Made by a program: the position numbers and the translations under genes
Origin: an uncultured Collinsella sp.
GTDB taxonomy: Bacteria; Actinomycetota; Coriobacteriia; Coriobacteriales; Coriobacteriaceae
NCBI GenBank assembly: GCA_947002045.1
Contig: CAMQJB010000003.1
Coordinates: 1-64,000 of the forward strand
Direction: 5' to 3'
DNA length: 64,000 bases
The notes under the pieces: generated by a model
What the model was told of the DNA's origin: nothing
The model's database searches: none
The model's input: the letters and a program-made list of their open reading frames with translations, nothing else
Part shown: positions 36,532 through 44,849 of the stretch, one piece after another
How the letters are laid out: each line of letters opens with the position of its first letter
How positions within the stretch are numbered: position 1 is the first letter of the stretch

Positions 36532-36787
36532 GATACTTCCCCTTTCATGCGCTCTCGCGCACGACCGTGGTGACGAATCGACCCGCCGGATGCGGGCCGT
36601 GAGGGAACTATACGGCGGGCGTTGAGCGGGCTTGCGTAGAGAGCGCGGGGTTTGGTAAACGTGGTAAATATAGCGGTAAACGGTAGGTAAAGGTGGTTAC
36701 ATTATGAAGATACCACTGCAAGAGAATTGCAGGTCAGATACAAGTTTGTTGCTAAATCGCTTTACCATTATCAAGCATTATTTTTAG
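36532..36787 (-). promoter_or_regulatory. ppdK upstream region with GGTAAA array
   Basis: Four GGTAAA motifs lie at 36654, 36663, 36675 and 36686, spaced 9, 12 and 11 bases, so they face nearly the same side of the helix. On the minus strand (TTTACC) they sit about 125-160 bases upstream of the ppdK start. A TATAGT -10 candidate is at 36607-36612, some 45 bases downstream of the array, with no clear -35. This looks like a multi-half-site operator for a regulator I cannot name. One inverted TTTACC occurs near 36762. Confidence 0.55.
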
Positions 36788-36831
36788 GTAGTCTATTTAG
36801 GACGGGGCATTCTAGCTACCCCAATGAGCTA
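36788..36831. repeat. GGGACGGGG-type palindromic element behind the PPDK regulator gene
   Basis: This segment holds TTTAGGACGGGGC followed by TAGCTACCCC and closely matches the outer arm of the inverted repeat at 61871-61910. GTAG and CTAC ends can pair. Its right end runs into the stop codon of the neighbouring gene. Confidence 0.65.
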
Positions 36832-37704
36832 GCTTTGCTGGGCCTGGTGGGCGGCGCGGAGGGCACGGGCTTCTTGGATTTCCATCAAATGACCGATGAT
36901 CTCGGAGGCGCTCTCCTCGATCGCCTTGCCGTCGGTACGCACCACAAAGCAGCCCAGGCGCTTCATGAGGGCACGGGCTTCCTCGAGCTCGCTGCACACG
37001 CTCTCGGGCTCGGCATAGGAGCCGGCGACGGCACGGGCGTAGTCATCGCCCAAGCGGCTATCGCGTATCTCAGAGATCACATCGACAGTCGAAATCAGAC
37101 CAAACAACCGCATCGGGTCGACCTTGTAAATCGACTTCGGCGGCTCCATGCCATGGGCCAACGGAACATTGGCAACCTTGTAACCCTGATAGGCCAAATA
37201 CATCGACAGCGGCGTCTTGGACGTGCGTGATACGCCCAGCAGCACGATATCTGCCCCCGAAAGGTCGTCGCAGCCACGTCCATCATCGTGCTCAACAAAA
37301 TACTCCATGGCCTCGATGCGATGGAAATAGCGGTCATCGGTCTTGTGAATCACGCCCGCGACGCCCTTGGGCGGCACACCGATGAGCGACGACAGCACGG
37401 CGAGCGCTGGGCCGATCAGGTCAACCGAACGAATATGCAGCATGCCCAGGTAATCGAGCACGCGGGCGCGAAGCGCCGGATCGACAATGGTGTGGAACAC
37501 GGCAATATCGCGATGGTCCGCATCAACGCGCGGGCCCACAAACGACTTGACCTGCTCCACCGAGTTCACCTTGGGCAGGCGCAACAAACGAAAAGCCCCT
37601 TCATCAAATTGCCCGGACGCCGCAAGCACCACCTCACAAGCGGTATCACCGAGCGAGTCGGAGATAACGATAACGGTGGGACGAGCGGTGACCGGGCAAT
37701 CCAT
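36829..37704 (-). CDS. pyruvate, phosphate dikinase regulatory protein (bifunctional Ser/Thr kinase/phosphorylase)
   Basis: 291 residues, DUF299/PPRP family. It phosphorylates PPDK on the Thr next to the catalytic His using ADP, and removes the phosphate with inorganic phosphate. The N-terminal VISDSLGDTACEV segment and the P-loop GVSRTSKTPLSMYLA are conserved, followed by GYKVANVPL. It lies directly upstream of ppdK on the same strand with about 300 bp between them, so substrate and regulator are neighbours but probably separately transcribed. A related family member acts on PEP synthase; the adjacent ppdK makes PPDK the better guess. Confidence 0.93.
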   Translation of the reverse strand: MDCPVTARPTVIVISDSLGDTACEVVLAASGQFDEGAFRLLRLPKVNSVEQVKSFVGPRVDADHRDIAVFHTIVDPALRARVLDYLGMLHIRSVDLIGPALAVLSSLIGVPPKGVAGVIHKTDDRYFHRIEAMEYFVEHDDGRGCDDLSGADIVLLGVSRTSKTPLSMYLAYQGYKVANVPLAHGMEPPKSIYKVDPMRLFGLISTVDVISEIRDSRLGDDYARAVAGSYAEPESVCSELEEARALMKRLGCFVVRTDGKAIEESASEIIGHLMEIQEARALRAAHQAQQS

Positions 37705-37738
37705 GCGGGGCTCCTTTTGCGCTTACGCGCAGGCTGGC

Positions 37739-39835
37739 TTACTTTTTGCGGGCAAGCTCACCGATGTTGGCGATGCCGGAGAAAACGGCCTCGAAGCGGT
37801 TGAGCAGCTTAAGGCGATTATCGCGAAGCTGCTCGTCCTTGTCCATGACCATAACCTCGTCGAAGAAGCGGTCGATGGGGGCACGCAGAGCTGCAAGGGC
37901 GGCAAATGCGGCCGGGTAATCCTCGGCAGCAAGGGCATCATCGACAGCGGTCTGAGCAGCCTCGGAGGCGTCGGCGAGCGCGAGCTCGACCTCGCCCATC
38001 AGGCTGCGGTCGTACTCCGCACCCAGCTCGGGCTTGGAGATGTGAGCGGCACGGGCATAGGCGGTAGCCAGGTTGTCGAAGGTCTCGGCATCGTTCTTGC
38101 GGGCCTCGTCGAGCGCGGCACAGCGGGCGAAGAAGACGGACGGGGCAATGATGTGCACCGCGGAGACGGCGGCGACGGTATCGGCCGGAATCTTCTCGTC
38201 GCGGGCCATGCTCACCAGGCGGCCGTGGAAGAAGTCACGAACCTGCTGGGCGACCTCGGCGGCATCGAACTCGATACCCTGCTCGCTATAGAGCTCAAGG
38301 GCGAAGTCGATGAGCGACGTGGGGTCAATCGGCAGGCGATCGCGCAGGATGTTGATGATGCCGATGGCGGCGCGACGCAGCGCGTACGGGTCGGAGGAGC
38401 CGGTCGGAGGCTCGCCGATGGCAAAGATACCGGCAATGGTATCGAGCTTGTCGGCGCAGGCCACGATGCAGCCAGCGGTGCCCTCGGGCAGCTCGTCACC
38501 GGCAAAGCGAGGACGATAGTGATCGCGAATAGCATGAGCAACCTCGTCGTTCTCCCCCATCGCGGTCGCGTAATAACCGCCCATCACGCCCTGCTGGCTC
38601 GTGAACTCGACGACGGCGTTGGACACCAGGTCTGCCTTGCACAGGTGCGCGGCGCGAGCAGCGTCGGCGGCAAGATGGGCGCCCAGGTGAGCCTCGCGGG
38701 CGATAGCAAGCGCGAGCTGCTCGATGCGCTCGGACTTGGCGAGCACGCTACCGAGCTTCTCCTGGAAGGCGACCTTGGCCAGACGCTCACGGAACTCATC
38801 GAGGGAGATCTTCAGGTCCTCCTCGTAGAAGAACTTTGCGTCGTCCAGACGGGCGCGCACGACGCGCTCGTTGCCGTCGATCACGCGCTCGGCGTTCTCG
38901 GGCTTGCTGTTGGAGACGACCACGAACTCACGCGTGAGCTTGCCCTCGCCGTCATAGATCGGGAAGTAGCGCTGGTTGGTGATCATGGACTCGCAGATGA
39001 TCTCGTGCGGGACCTTGAGGAACTCCTCATCGAAGGTACCGACAAGCACCGTCGGCCACTCGCAGAGGTTGATGACCTCCTCAAAGACCTTCTTGGGCGT
39101 GTCAACATGACAGCCGGGGCGAGCGGCCTCGACCTCGGCGATACCGGCAAGGATGGCCTCACGACGACGCTCGGCAGAGAGCACGCCGGCGTCCTCGAGC
39201 ACCTGCTCGTAGACGGCGGGGCTGGCGACCACATGGTCACCGGGGCCAAGTACGCGATGACCACGCGTGGTGTTGCCACTCGTCACGTCGGCAAACGACA
39301 CGGGCACAACATCCTCGCCCAAAAGGCAGCAGATCCAGCGGACCGGACGAACAAAGGTCGCATGCTCGTGACCCCAACGCTGGCTGCGGTAGTTGGGCCA
39401 CTGCAGGCCGGCGATGGTCTTCTCGCACAGAGCGGTCAGAATCGGCGTAGCCGGAGCGGAGGGAATGTTCTTCTCGGCGAACACATACTCGCGACCGTCA
39501 GTGTCCTCGCGACGGACCAGGTCCTCGGCAGCCACACCGCACTTGCGAGCGAAGCCCTGGGCGGCCTTGGTGGCGTTGCCGTCGGCATCAAAGGCAATGT
39601 TTGCCGCGGGACCACGCTTGACCTCGTGAACCTCATCGGTCGCGGTGGCGACGTCGGCCACGAGCGCAGCCAGACGACGCGGGCTCGAGATCACGCGGAC
39701 CTCGCCGTGGGCCAGGCCGGCCTCGTCGAGACCCTTGGCAATCATGGTGCCAAGCTGCTTGACGGCATTGTTCAGCGGTGCAGAGGGCATTTCCTCCGTA
39801 CCGATCTCAAACAGGAAATCCTTAGCGTCTGCCAT
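37739..39835 (-). CDS. glyS: glycyl-tRNA synthetase beta subunit
   Basis: 698 residues, normal length for the alpha2beta2 enzyme. The beta subunit binds tRNA-Gly and helps form the active site. The N-terminal FLFEIGTEEMPS motif, the central B3/B4-like and tRNA-binding segment (RTKRGHRVLGPGDH region), and the C-terminal HD-like plus anticodon-binding helices ending FDEVMVMDKDEQLRDNRLKLL are recognisable. It starts three bases after glyQ. The two-subunit form is found in most bacteria but not in many Actinobacteria, so it helps to place the organism. Confidence 0.96.
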   Translation of the reverse strand: MADAKDFLFEIGTEEMPSAPLNNAVKQLGTMIAKGLDEAGLAHGEVRVISSPRRLAALVADVATATDEVHEVKRGPAANIAFDADGNATKAAQGFARKCGVAAEDLVRREDTDGREYVFAEKNIPSAPATPILTALCEKTIAGLQWPNYRSQRWGHEHATFVRPVRWICCLLGEDVVPVSFADVTSGNTTRGHRVLGPGDHVVASPAVYEQVLEDAGVLSAERRREAILAGIAEVEAARPGCHVDTPKKVFEEVINLCEWPTVLVGTFDEEFLKVPHEIICESMITNQRYFPIYDGEGKLTREFVVVSNSKPENAERVIDGNERVVRARLDDAKFFYEEDLKISLDEFRERLAKVAFQEKLGSVLAKSERIEQLALAIAREAHLGAHLAADAARAAHLCKADLVSNAVVEFTSQQGVMGGYYATAMGENDEVAHAIRDHYRPRFAGDELPEGTAGCIVACADKLDTIAGIFAIGEPPTGSSDPYALRRAAIGIINILRDRLPIDPTSLIDFALELYSEQGIEFDAAEVAQQVRDFFHGRLVSMARDEKIPADTVAAVSAVHIIAPSVFFARCAALDEARKNDAETFDNLATAYARAAHISKPELGAEYDRSLMGEVELALADASEAAQTAVDDALAAEDYPAAFAALAALRAPIDRFFDEVMVMDKDEQLRDNRLKLLNRFEAVFSGIANIGELARKK

Positions 39836-39838
39836 GGC

Positions 39839-40750
39839 TTACGCCACCTCGCCTTCCTGGTCGGCATTCTCGTTGACTCCAGCGACCTCGGCCATATAGG
39901 CCTCGCAGCACGCCTTGGCGACGGCGCGGACGCGCAGGATGTAGTTAGCACGCTCGACCGCGGACAGCGCACCGCGAGCATCGAGCAGGTTGAAGGCATG
40001 GCTGCACTTCATGACGCAGTCGTAAGCGGGCAGCGGCAGCTTGCGCTCAAGGCAGGAGTGGCACTCGGCCTCGTAGTCGTCAAACTTCTGACGCATCATC
40101 TCGACGTTGGCGACCTCAAAGTTGTAGGCGCTAAACTCGCGCTCGTTCTCCAGGAACACGTCGCCATAGGTCATCGGCGTGCCATCGGGCAGATAGCTCC
40201 ACACCAGGTCGTAGACGGAGTTGACGCCCTGCGCATACATGGCAATGCGCTCCAGGCCATAGGTGATCTCGACGGGCACAGGGTCGACCTCGATGCCGCC
40301 CACCTGCTGGAAGTACGTAAACTGCGTGACCTCCATGCCGTTGAGCCAGACCTCCCAGCCAAGGCCCCAGGCGCCCAGCGTCGGGCTCTCCCAGTCGTCC
40401 TCGACAAAACGAACGTCATGGTCGTTGGGGTCCAGACCGATAGCGGCAAGAGACCCCAGGTAGAGCTCCTGGGCGTTGACCGGCGACGGCTTGATGAGCA
40501 CCTGGAACTGATAGTAGTGCTGCATGCGGTTGGGATTCTCGCCGTAGCGGCCGTCGGCGGGACGGCGGCAAGGCTGCGCATAGCAGGTGCGCCACTCGGC
40601 AGGACCGAGCGAGCGCAACGTGGTCGCGGTGTGGAAGGTACCGGCACCGACCTCGGAGTCATAGGGCTGCATAATGACGCAGCCCTGCTCGCCCCAGTAC
40701 TGCTGGAGGCGCAGGATGATGTCTTGGAAGGAAAGCGATGAAGCGTTCAT
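39839..40750 (-). CDS. glyQ: glycyl-tRNA synthetase alpha subunit
   Basis: 303 residues. Alpha carries the class II catalytic core that activates glycine. Conserved segments: LSFQDIILRLQQYWGEQGCV at the N-terminus, the AEWRTCYAQPCRRPADGRYG loop with NPNRMQHYYQFQVLIKPSP, and WEVWLNGMEVTQFTYFQQVG. It is first in the glyQ-glyS operon; a TATAGT -10 candidate is at 40797-40802 on the minus strand, about 50 bases upstream. Confidence 0.97.
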   Translation of the reverse strand: MNASSLSFQDIILRLQQYWGEQGCVIMQPYDSEVGAGTFHTATTLRSLGPAEWRTCYAQPCRRPADGRYGENPNRMQHYYQFQVLIKPSPVNAQELYLGSLAAIGLDPNDHDVRFVEDDWESPTLGAWGLGWEVWLNGMEVTQFTYFQQVGGIEVDPVPVEITYGLERIAMYAQGVNSVYDLVWSYLPDGTPMTYGDVFLENEREFSAYNFEVANVEMMRQKFDDYEAECHSCLERKLPLPAYDCVMKCSHAFNLLDARGALSAVERANYILRVRAVAKACCEAYMAEVAGVNENADQEGEVA

Positions 40751-40809
40751 GCCTCTAATATCCCCTCGTCGAAACGATTACACGGTTAGGTTCTGTACTA
40801 TAGCGGTTT

Positions 40810-41373
40810 TTAGTCGATAGTGCCGATGCGGTTGAGCGGCCAGTAGCGCACAAGCGCCACGGCGATCAAATCAGAGCGATCAACGGGACCAAAGTAGCGC
40901 GAGTCGGCAGAGTTTTCGCGGTTGTCGCCCATCACCCACACGCACCCGTCGGGAACGGTGTAGGGATAGCTTACCTGAGCGCCGGGAGCTTGGACCGAAA
41001 GCGGCCAGCTCATGCCGGTCGTATAGCCCTCGTCGAGCGCTTGGCCGTCAACGACCACCTTGCCGTCCTGAAGGTCGACCGTCTGGCCGGCCGTGGCAAT
41101 AACACGCTTGACGAGAACATCGTGCTCGGAGGTGCCATCGGGGTTATGGAACACCACGATATCGCCTTGGTTGACGGGCTGGCCGAGCTCAAGGCTCACC
41201 TTTTGCGCCAGGATCTGGTCGCCGATCTCGATCGTGGACTCCATGGAGCCGGTGGGCACCACAAAGGGTTCGACCACAAACGAGCGAATCAAGAAGGTAG
41301 CGACCAAAGCGATCGCGACGACCAAGATCCACTCAAACGCACCCTTTAGCACGGAATGCTGCGAAGGAACCAT
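40810..41373 (-). CDS. lepB: signal peptidase I
   Basis: 187 residues from the ATG at 41373; a GTG two codons upstream overlaps the trmD stop, but GAGGAG fits the ATG better. It removes signal peptides of exported proteins, among them probably the aerolysin-like protein and others in this window. One N-terminal transmembrane helix (about 10-28) is followed by box B with the catalytic Ser in VPTGSMEST, box D with the general-base Lys in VLVKRVIATAG, and box E GDNRENSADSRYFG. It is last in the rpsP operon. Confidence 0.95.
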   Translation of the reverse strand: MVPSQHSVLKGAFEWILVVAIALVATFLIRSFVVEPFVVPTGSMESTIEIGDQILAQKVSLELGQPVNQGDIVVFHNPDGTSEHDVLVKRVIATAGQTVDLQDGKVVVDGQALDEGYTTGMSWPLSVQAPGAQVSYPYTVPDGCVWVMGDNRENSADSRYFGPVDRSDLIAVALVRYWPLNRIGTID

Positions 41374-41375
41374 TC

Positions 41376-42134
41376 TCACTCCTCGCTCTGCGAATACGAC
41401 GCGTCCAGAATCTCTTGCGCGTATGCGCGCTCCTCGGGCGTAAGCCGCGCCGTCTCGATCAGGTCGGGACGCCAGCGGCAGGTGCGCTCGATGGCATTCT
41501 TACGGCGCCAGGCGTCAACCTTGGCATGGTCACCGCTCACGAGCACCGGCGGCACACCCTCGCCGTTGAACTCGGCGGGACGGGTGTACTGCGCGTACTC
41601 GAGCAGGCCACCGTCCTCGGCAGTCGAGAACGACTCATCGACGTTGCTCATCTCGTCGCCAAGGGCACCGGGAATCAAGCGCACGACGGCATCGGCAACG
41701 ACCATAGCGGGAAGTTCGCCACCCGTGAGCACATAGTCGCCGATCGACAGACGCTCGTCGGCATACGCATATGCACGTTCGTCGACGCCCTCGTAGCGAC
41801 TACACACAAACAGCAGGCGCTCACTTTTGAGCAGGCGCTCGGCCACATGCTGCGTAAAAGGCTCGCCACAGGGGGTAAAGAACACCACAGTGGGCTTGGG
41901 ACCCTCGGAGCTAATAGCCTCGATGGCCTCTGCGATAGGCTCGACCTTCATGAGCATGCCCTGCCCGCCGCCGTACGGCTCGTCATCGACGGTACGATGG
42001 CGGTCGTGCGTCCAGTCACGCAGGTTATAGGCCTTAAAATCAAAAAGGCCGGCCTTGCGGGCGCGGCCCAAGATCGATGTGGACATGACGGGCTCAAACA
42101 TCTCGGGAAAGACCGAAAGGGTCTCGATCAGCAT
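41376..42134 (-). CDS. trmD: tRNA (guanine-37-N1)-methyltransferase
   Basis: 252 residues. TrmD makes m1G37, preventing +1 frameshifts. The trefoil-knot SPOUT signature is intact: LSVFPEMF, the YGGGQGMLMK loop, SRYEGVDERA, and DYVLTGGELPA. It follows rimM with a 10-nt gap and a good GGGAGG ribosome binding site. As in many bacteria, rpsP-rimM-trmD are together, but the usual fourth gene, rplS, is elsewhere (30365). Confidence 0.97.
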   Translation of the reverse strand: MLIETLSVFPEMFEPVMSTSILGRARKAGLFDFKAYNLRDWTHDRHRTVDDEPYGGGQGMLMKVEPIAEAIEAISSEGPKPTVVFFTPCGEPFTQHVAERLLKSERLLFVCSRYEGVDERAYAYADERLSIGDYVLTGGELPAMVVADAVVRLIPGALGDEMSNVDESFSTAEDGGLLEYAQYTRPAEFNGEGVPPVLVSGDHAKVDAWRRKNAIERTCRWRPDLIETARLTPEERAYAQEILDASYSQSEE

Positions 42135-42144
42135 GTTATCCTCC

Positions 42145-42666
42145 CTACTTGTCCATATCGATCAAACCGTCCATAACGCGGACGGAAATTGTCCCCTGAT
42201 CGGGAAGATCGAGCACAACCTGCTCGATCACGGGAATCAGCACCTCGCCGTACCGATTGCCCTCGACAACCCAAACATCGTTGGCGGGCGTCGACATGAT
42301 CTCGACGATCGTGCCGAGCGAGCCAAAGCGCTCGTCGACCACCTCGCGACCCATCAGGTCGGTATAGGCGGCGTCGAGCGAATCGAGCTCAAAATCGTCA
42401 CGATTTGCCAGCACGTAGCATCCCGTGATGCCCTCGGCGGCCGCCAAGTCGTCAATGCCCTCAAACGAGACCAGATCGCCATCGCCCGTATCGGTGACGG
42501 ATACGACCGTGCAAAAACGGTCGCGCTTGAGCGCCGGCGGCGTCAAGGCGACGCGCATACCCGGCGTCAATACAGAAGGAAGCCCCCGCAGCGGCTGCGC
42601 GAGGACCTCCCCCTTCCTTCCGTGCGGCTTGACCACACGGGCGATGTTTTTGTACTGGGACCTCAA
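42145..42666 (-). CDS. rimM: 16S rRNA processing protein RimM
   Basis: 173 residues, starting TTG with a weak ribosome binding site directly behind khpA. RimM helps assemble the 30S head domain and binds S19. The N-terminal beta-barrel has VKPHGRKGEVLAQPL, and the PRC-barrel half has DLMGREVVDERFGSLGTIVEI and the segment after VWVVEGNRYGEVLIPVI. Length and order are normal. Confidence 0.93.
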   Translation of the reverse strand: MRSQYKNIARVVKPHGRKGEVLAQPLRGLPSVLTPGMRVALTPPALKRDRFCTVVSVTDTGDGDLVSFEGIDDLAAAEGITGCYVLANRDDFELDSLDAAYTDLMGREVVDERFGSLGTIVEIMSTPANDVWVVEGNRYGEVLIPVIEQVVLDLPDQGTISVRVMDGLIDMDK

Positions 42667-42670
42667 GGTC

Positions 42671-42955
42671 CTAGCCCAGAACCTCTACCTCGACTGCAGT
42701 GTCGAGGCGAGCGGCCAGTGCACGGGCGAGCGTGCGAATGGCCTTGATGGTACGGCCACGACGGCCGATGACCTTAGCGACGTCATCCTCGGCAACAGAA
42801 ACCTCAATCGTGGAGGCGTCGTCACCATCGATGACCTCGAGGCTCACGGAATCCGGGTCGTCGACGATCTGAACAACGAGATATTCGACGAGATCGGCGA
42901 TGCGATCTGAGAGCATTGCCTCACCCTCGAGCTGTGCAGCGTCAACCTCAGGCAC
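42671..42955 (-). CDS. khpA: KH-domain RNA-binding protein KhpA
   Basis: 94 residues, GTG start with GAGGAG upstream. It is a small type-II KH protein whose GxxG loop is GRRG in VAKVIGRRGRTIKAIRTL. The N-terminal helical part (LSDRIADLVEYLVVQIVDDP) fits the KhpA/UPF0109 family. In Firmicutes KhpA with KhpB binds many RNAs and affects cell division and elongation. Its place between rpsP and rimM is conserved in Gram-positive bacteria. The N-terminus is about 13 residues longer than usual. Confidence 0.9.
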   Translation of the reverse strand: MPEVDAAQLEGEAMLSDRIADLVEYLVVQIVDDPDSVSLEVIDGDDASTIEVSVAEDDVAKVIGRRGRTIKAIRTLARALAARLDTAVEVEVLG

Positions 42956-42958
42956 GAT

Positions 42959-43300
42959 TTACTCCTCGGCGCCCTCAGCGGCCTCAGCGGCAGCCTTAGC
43001 GGCCTCGGCCTCTTTGGCGAGCTGCTTCTTGGACTTCTTGACGACGGTCTCGGTCTTCTCGCCCTCGTTGGCGGCCTTGACCAGAGCAGCGACAGCGTCG
43101 GTGAGCTGAGCGCCCTTGGACTGCCAGTCGGCGATCTTCTCGAGGTCGAGGTTGATGGTCTTGGGGGCGGTCATCGGGTTGTAGCGGCCGACCTCCTCGA
43201 TGATACGACCGTCACGCGGGGCGCGGGAATCGGCGACGACGACACGGTAGTACGGACGCTTCTTAGCGCCGTGACGAGCAAGGCGAATCTTGACTGCCAA
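42959..43300 (-). CDS. rpsP: 30S ribosomal protein S16
   Basis: 113 residues from a TTG at 43300, chosen because GGAGG lies upstream and the predicted N-terminus (LAVKIRLARHGAKKRPYYRV) matches S16 exactly. S16 is an early-binding small-subunit protein. After about 80 core residues there is an Ala-, Lys- and Glu-rich tail, a frequent actinobacterial feature. It is first in the operon with khpA, rimM, trmD and lepB, expressed from the promoter at 43357-43385. Confidence 0.95.
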   Translation of the reverse strand: MAVKIRLARHGAKKRPYYRVVVADSRAPRDGRIIEEVGRYNPMTAPKTINLDLEKIADWQSKGAQLTDAVAALVKAANEGEKTETVVKKSKKQLAKEAEAAKAAAEAAEGAEE

Positions 43301-43356
43301 AGGAAACTCCTCCAACCAAGCAGCTTTAGGCTGCAACTACAAACAAACAGTTGAAC

Positions 43357-43385
43357 ATAATACGCCATCGACGCGGGCAGGTGAA
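43357..43385 (-). promoter_or_regulatory. rpsP operon promoter
   Basis: On the minus strand TTCACC (43385-43380), a 17-bp spacer and TATTAT (43362-43357) form a sigma-70-like promoter about 55 bases ahead of the rpsP start. Confidence 0.65.
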
Positions 43386-43489
43386 GTCCGTGAGACCAAC
43401 TTCTTCGGTGTAGTCGAAGGCAAATCCATATCTTAGACAAGAATTCTCGATTTGCAAGCACATACACGCACCCCACATGAGCTGCGCGG

Positions 43490-43495
43490 TATACT
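43490..43495 (+). promoter_or_regulatory. dinB -10 element
   Basis: TATACT ends seven bases before the dinB ATG, so transcription would begin at or within a base or two of the start codon, giving a leaderless mRNA. No good -35 and no ribosome binding site are seen. Confidence 0.5.
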
Positions 43496-43501
43496 CATGC
43501 C

Positions 43502-44755
43502 ATGAAAAGACGCGAACATACATACGGTTATGAAGATGCTGCGGGCGTCACGCCGCCTCCCTGGACGGGTCCGGCGGTGGGCCTCATGGATCTCGATGCG
43601 TTTTTTGCGAGCGTGGAGATGCTCGATCATCCCGAGTGGCGCGGCAAGCCGCTCATCGTGGGCGGAGACGCCGATTCGCGCGGCGTCGTGTCCACGTGTT
43701 CGTATGAAGCACGTCGCTTTGGCGTGCACTCCGCCATGCCCTCGGCCGAGGCACGGCGCCTCTGTCCGCAGGCCATTTGGACGCATGGGCATTTCGATCG
43801 CTACCACGAGGTCAGCGCACAGGTCATGGCGATTCTCGCCGACGAGACCCCGCGCGTAGAGCGCGTATCCATCGACGAGGCCTTTATCGATATCACGCCA
43901 GGTCGCTTTGCACCCGAGGACCCGTTGCTGATTGCGCGGCGTATAAGCGACCGCGTGGCGGCGCTGGGGGTAACCTGCTCCATTGGCGTGGGCTGCAACA
44001 AGACGGTCGCAAAGATCGCAAGCGAGCGGGATAAGCCGTTTGGGCTGACCATCGTGCGCCCCGGAACCGAGCAGCGCTTTTTGGCCGCGCTGCCGGTATC
44101 TGCCATGAGCGGCATCGGGCGCACTGCCGAGGAGCGGCTGCGCCGCATGCGCATCTACACGCTCGGCGAGCTATCACGTGCACCGAGATCCACCTTGTCC
44201 TCTATTTTTGGTGTCAACGGCGAGCGCATGCGCCAGCGTGCGCTGGGACTCGAAATCTCCGAAGTCACGAGTCTCGATGAAGAGCGCGAGGTCAAGTCGG
44301 TCAGCAATGAACGCACCTTTGCGAAAGATTTGACTGAGCGTCAGGACATCGAAGCGGCGATTGCGCTATCGGGAGAGTCAGTGGGACGCCGCCTGCGCCG
44401 TCAGGGACTAACGGGTGCCACGGTGACACTCAAACTCAAGTATTCGTATGGAAGCGGGCGCTCGGCACAGCGCCGGCTGCCACATCCGACCGACGATGAG
44501 AACATCTTCGTGGCGGTGGCGCTCGAGCTGCTCGATAACATCTGGCAGGAAGGGATGCATGTGCGCCTGGCGGGCATCGGCATGAGCGACTTCGACCACC
44601 AAGGCGGCATCCAGACCGACCTGTTCTGCGAGATCGATGACCGCGGAGCCCAATCCAGCGACCGTCGCGACCTCTCGCTCGCCATCGACGCCGTCCGAGA
44701 CAAGTTCGGCGACACCGCCCTATCCTTCGGCCGTCAATCCCGCTTCAACGATTAG
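43502..44755 (+). CDS. dinB: DNA polymerase IV (Y-family)
   Basis: 417 residues. It is an error-prone translesion polymerase. Metal-binding residues are in GLMDLDAFFASVEM (D) and VERVSIDEAFIDIT (D, E). The thumb HhH region SAMSGIGRTAEERL and the little-finger domain follow. An extra 25 residues precede the usual start. No beta-clamp motif is obvious at the C-terminus (ending SFGRQSRFND, where QSRF could be one). No LexA box of the CGAACN4GTTCG type is seen upstream. It is a lone plus-strand gene, divergent from rpsP. Confidence 0.95.
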   Translation: MKRREHTYGYEDAAGVTPPPWTGPAVGLMDLDAFFASVEMLDHPEWRGKPLIVGGDADSRGVVSTCSYEARRFGVHSAMPSAEARRLCPQAIWTHGHFDRYHEVSAQVMAILADETPRVERVSIDEAFIDITPGRFAPEDPLLIARRISDRVAALGVTCSIGVGCNKTVAKIASERDKPFGLTIVRPGTEQRFLAALPVSAMSGIGRTAEERLRRMRIYTLGELSRAPRSTLSSIFGVNGERMRQRALGLEISEVTSLDEEREVKSVSNERTFAKDLTERQDIEAAIALSGESVGRRLRRQGLTGATVTLKLKYSYGSGRSAQRRLPHPTDDENIFVAVALELLDNIWQEGMHVRLAGIGMSDFDHQGGIQTDLFCEIDDRGAQSSDRRDLSLAIDAVRDKFGDTALSFGRQSRFND

Positions 44756-44764
44756 TCCCTTAGA

Positions 44765-44807
44765 CAAAAAGAAAGCCGGGCAGCTGCGAATGATGCAGCT
44801 GCCCGGC
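44765..44807 (-). terminator. terminator of the rsfS operon
   Basis: A perfect 13-bp stem (44775-44787 with 44795-44807) and a 7-nt loop are followed on the minus strand by TTTCTTTTTG. It lies about 45 nt beyond the rsfS stop, after the palindromic element; it also faces the end of dinB. Confidence 0.92.
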
Positions 44808-44820
44808 GAACGGTAAAGGT

Positions 44821-44849
44821 TAGCTAAAAAGCCCGTCCCAAATGAGCTA
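44821..44849. repeat. GGGACGGG-type palindromic element behind rsfS
   Basis: On the minus strand it reads TAGCTCATTTGGGACGGG then CTTTTTAGCTA, starting at the base after the rsfS stop codon. TAGCT and AGCTA ends can pair. It matches the outer arm of 61871-61910 in core and ends. Confidence 0.7.

Noticed and set aside
36654..36691. CRISPR-like short repeats
   Set aside because: The GGTAAA units are only 6 bp and 3-6 bp apart, far too small for repeats and spacers; no cas genes are present.
37487..40741. 1084-codon open frame on the plus strand, antisense to the PPDK-regulator gene, glyS and glyQ
   Set aside because: It crosses three well-identified genes. Its translation is Gly/Ala/Asp/His/Leu-rich without any motif, and it has no ribosome binding site. 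High-GC codon bias on the other strand removes stops from this frame.
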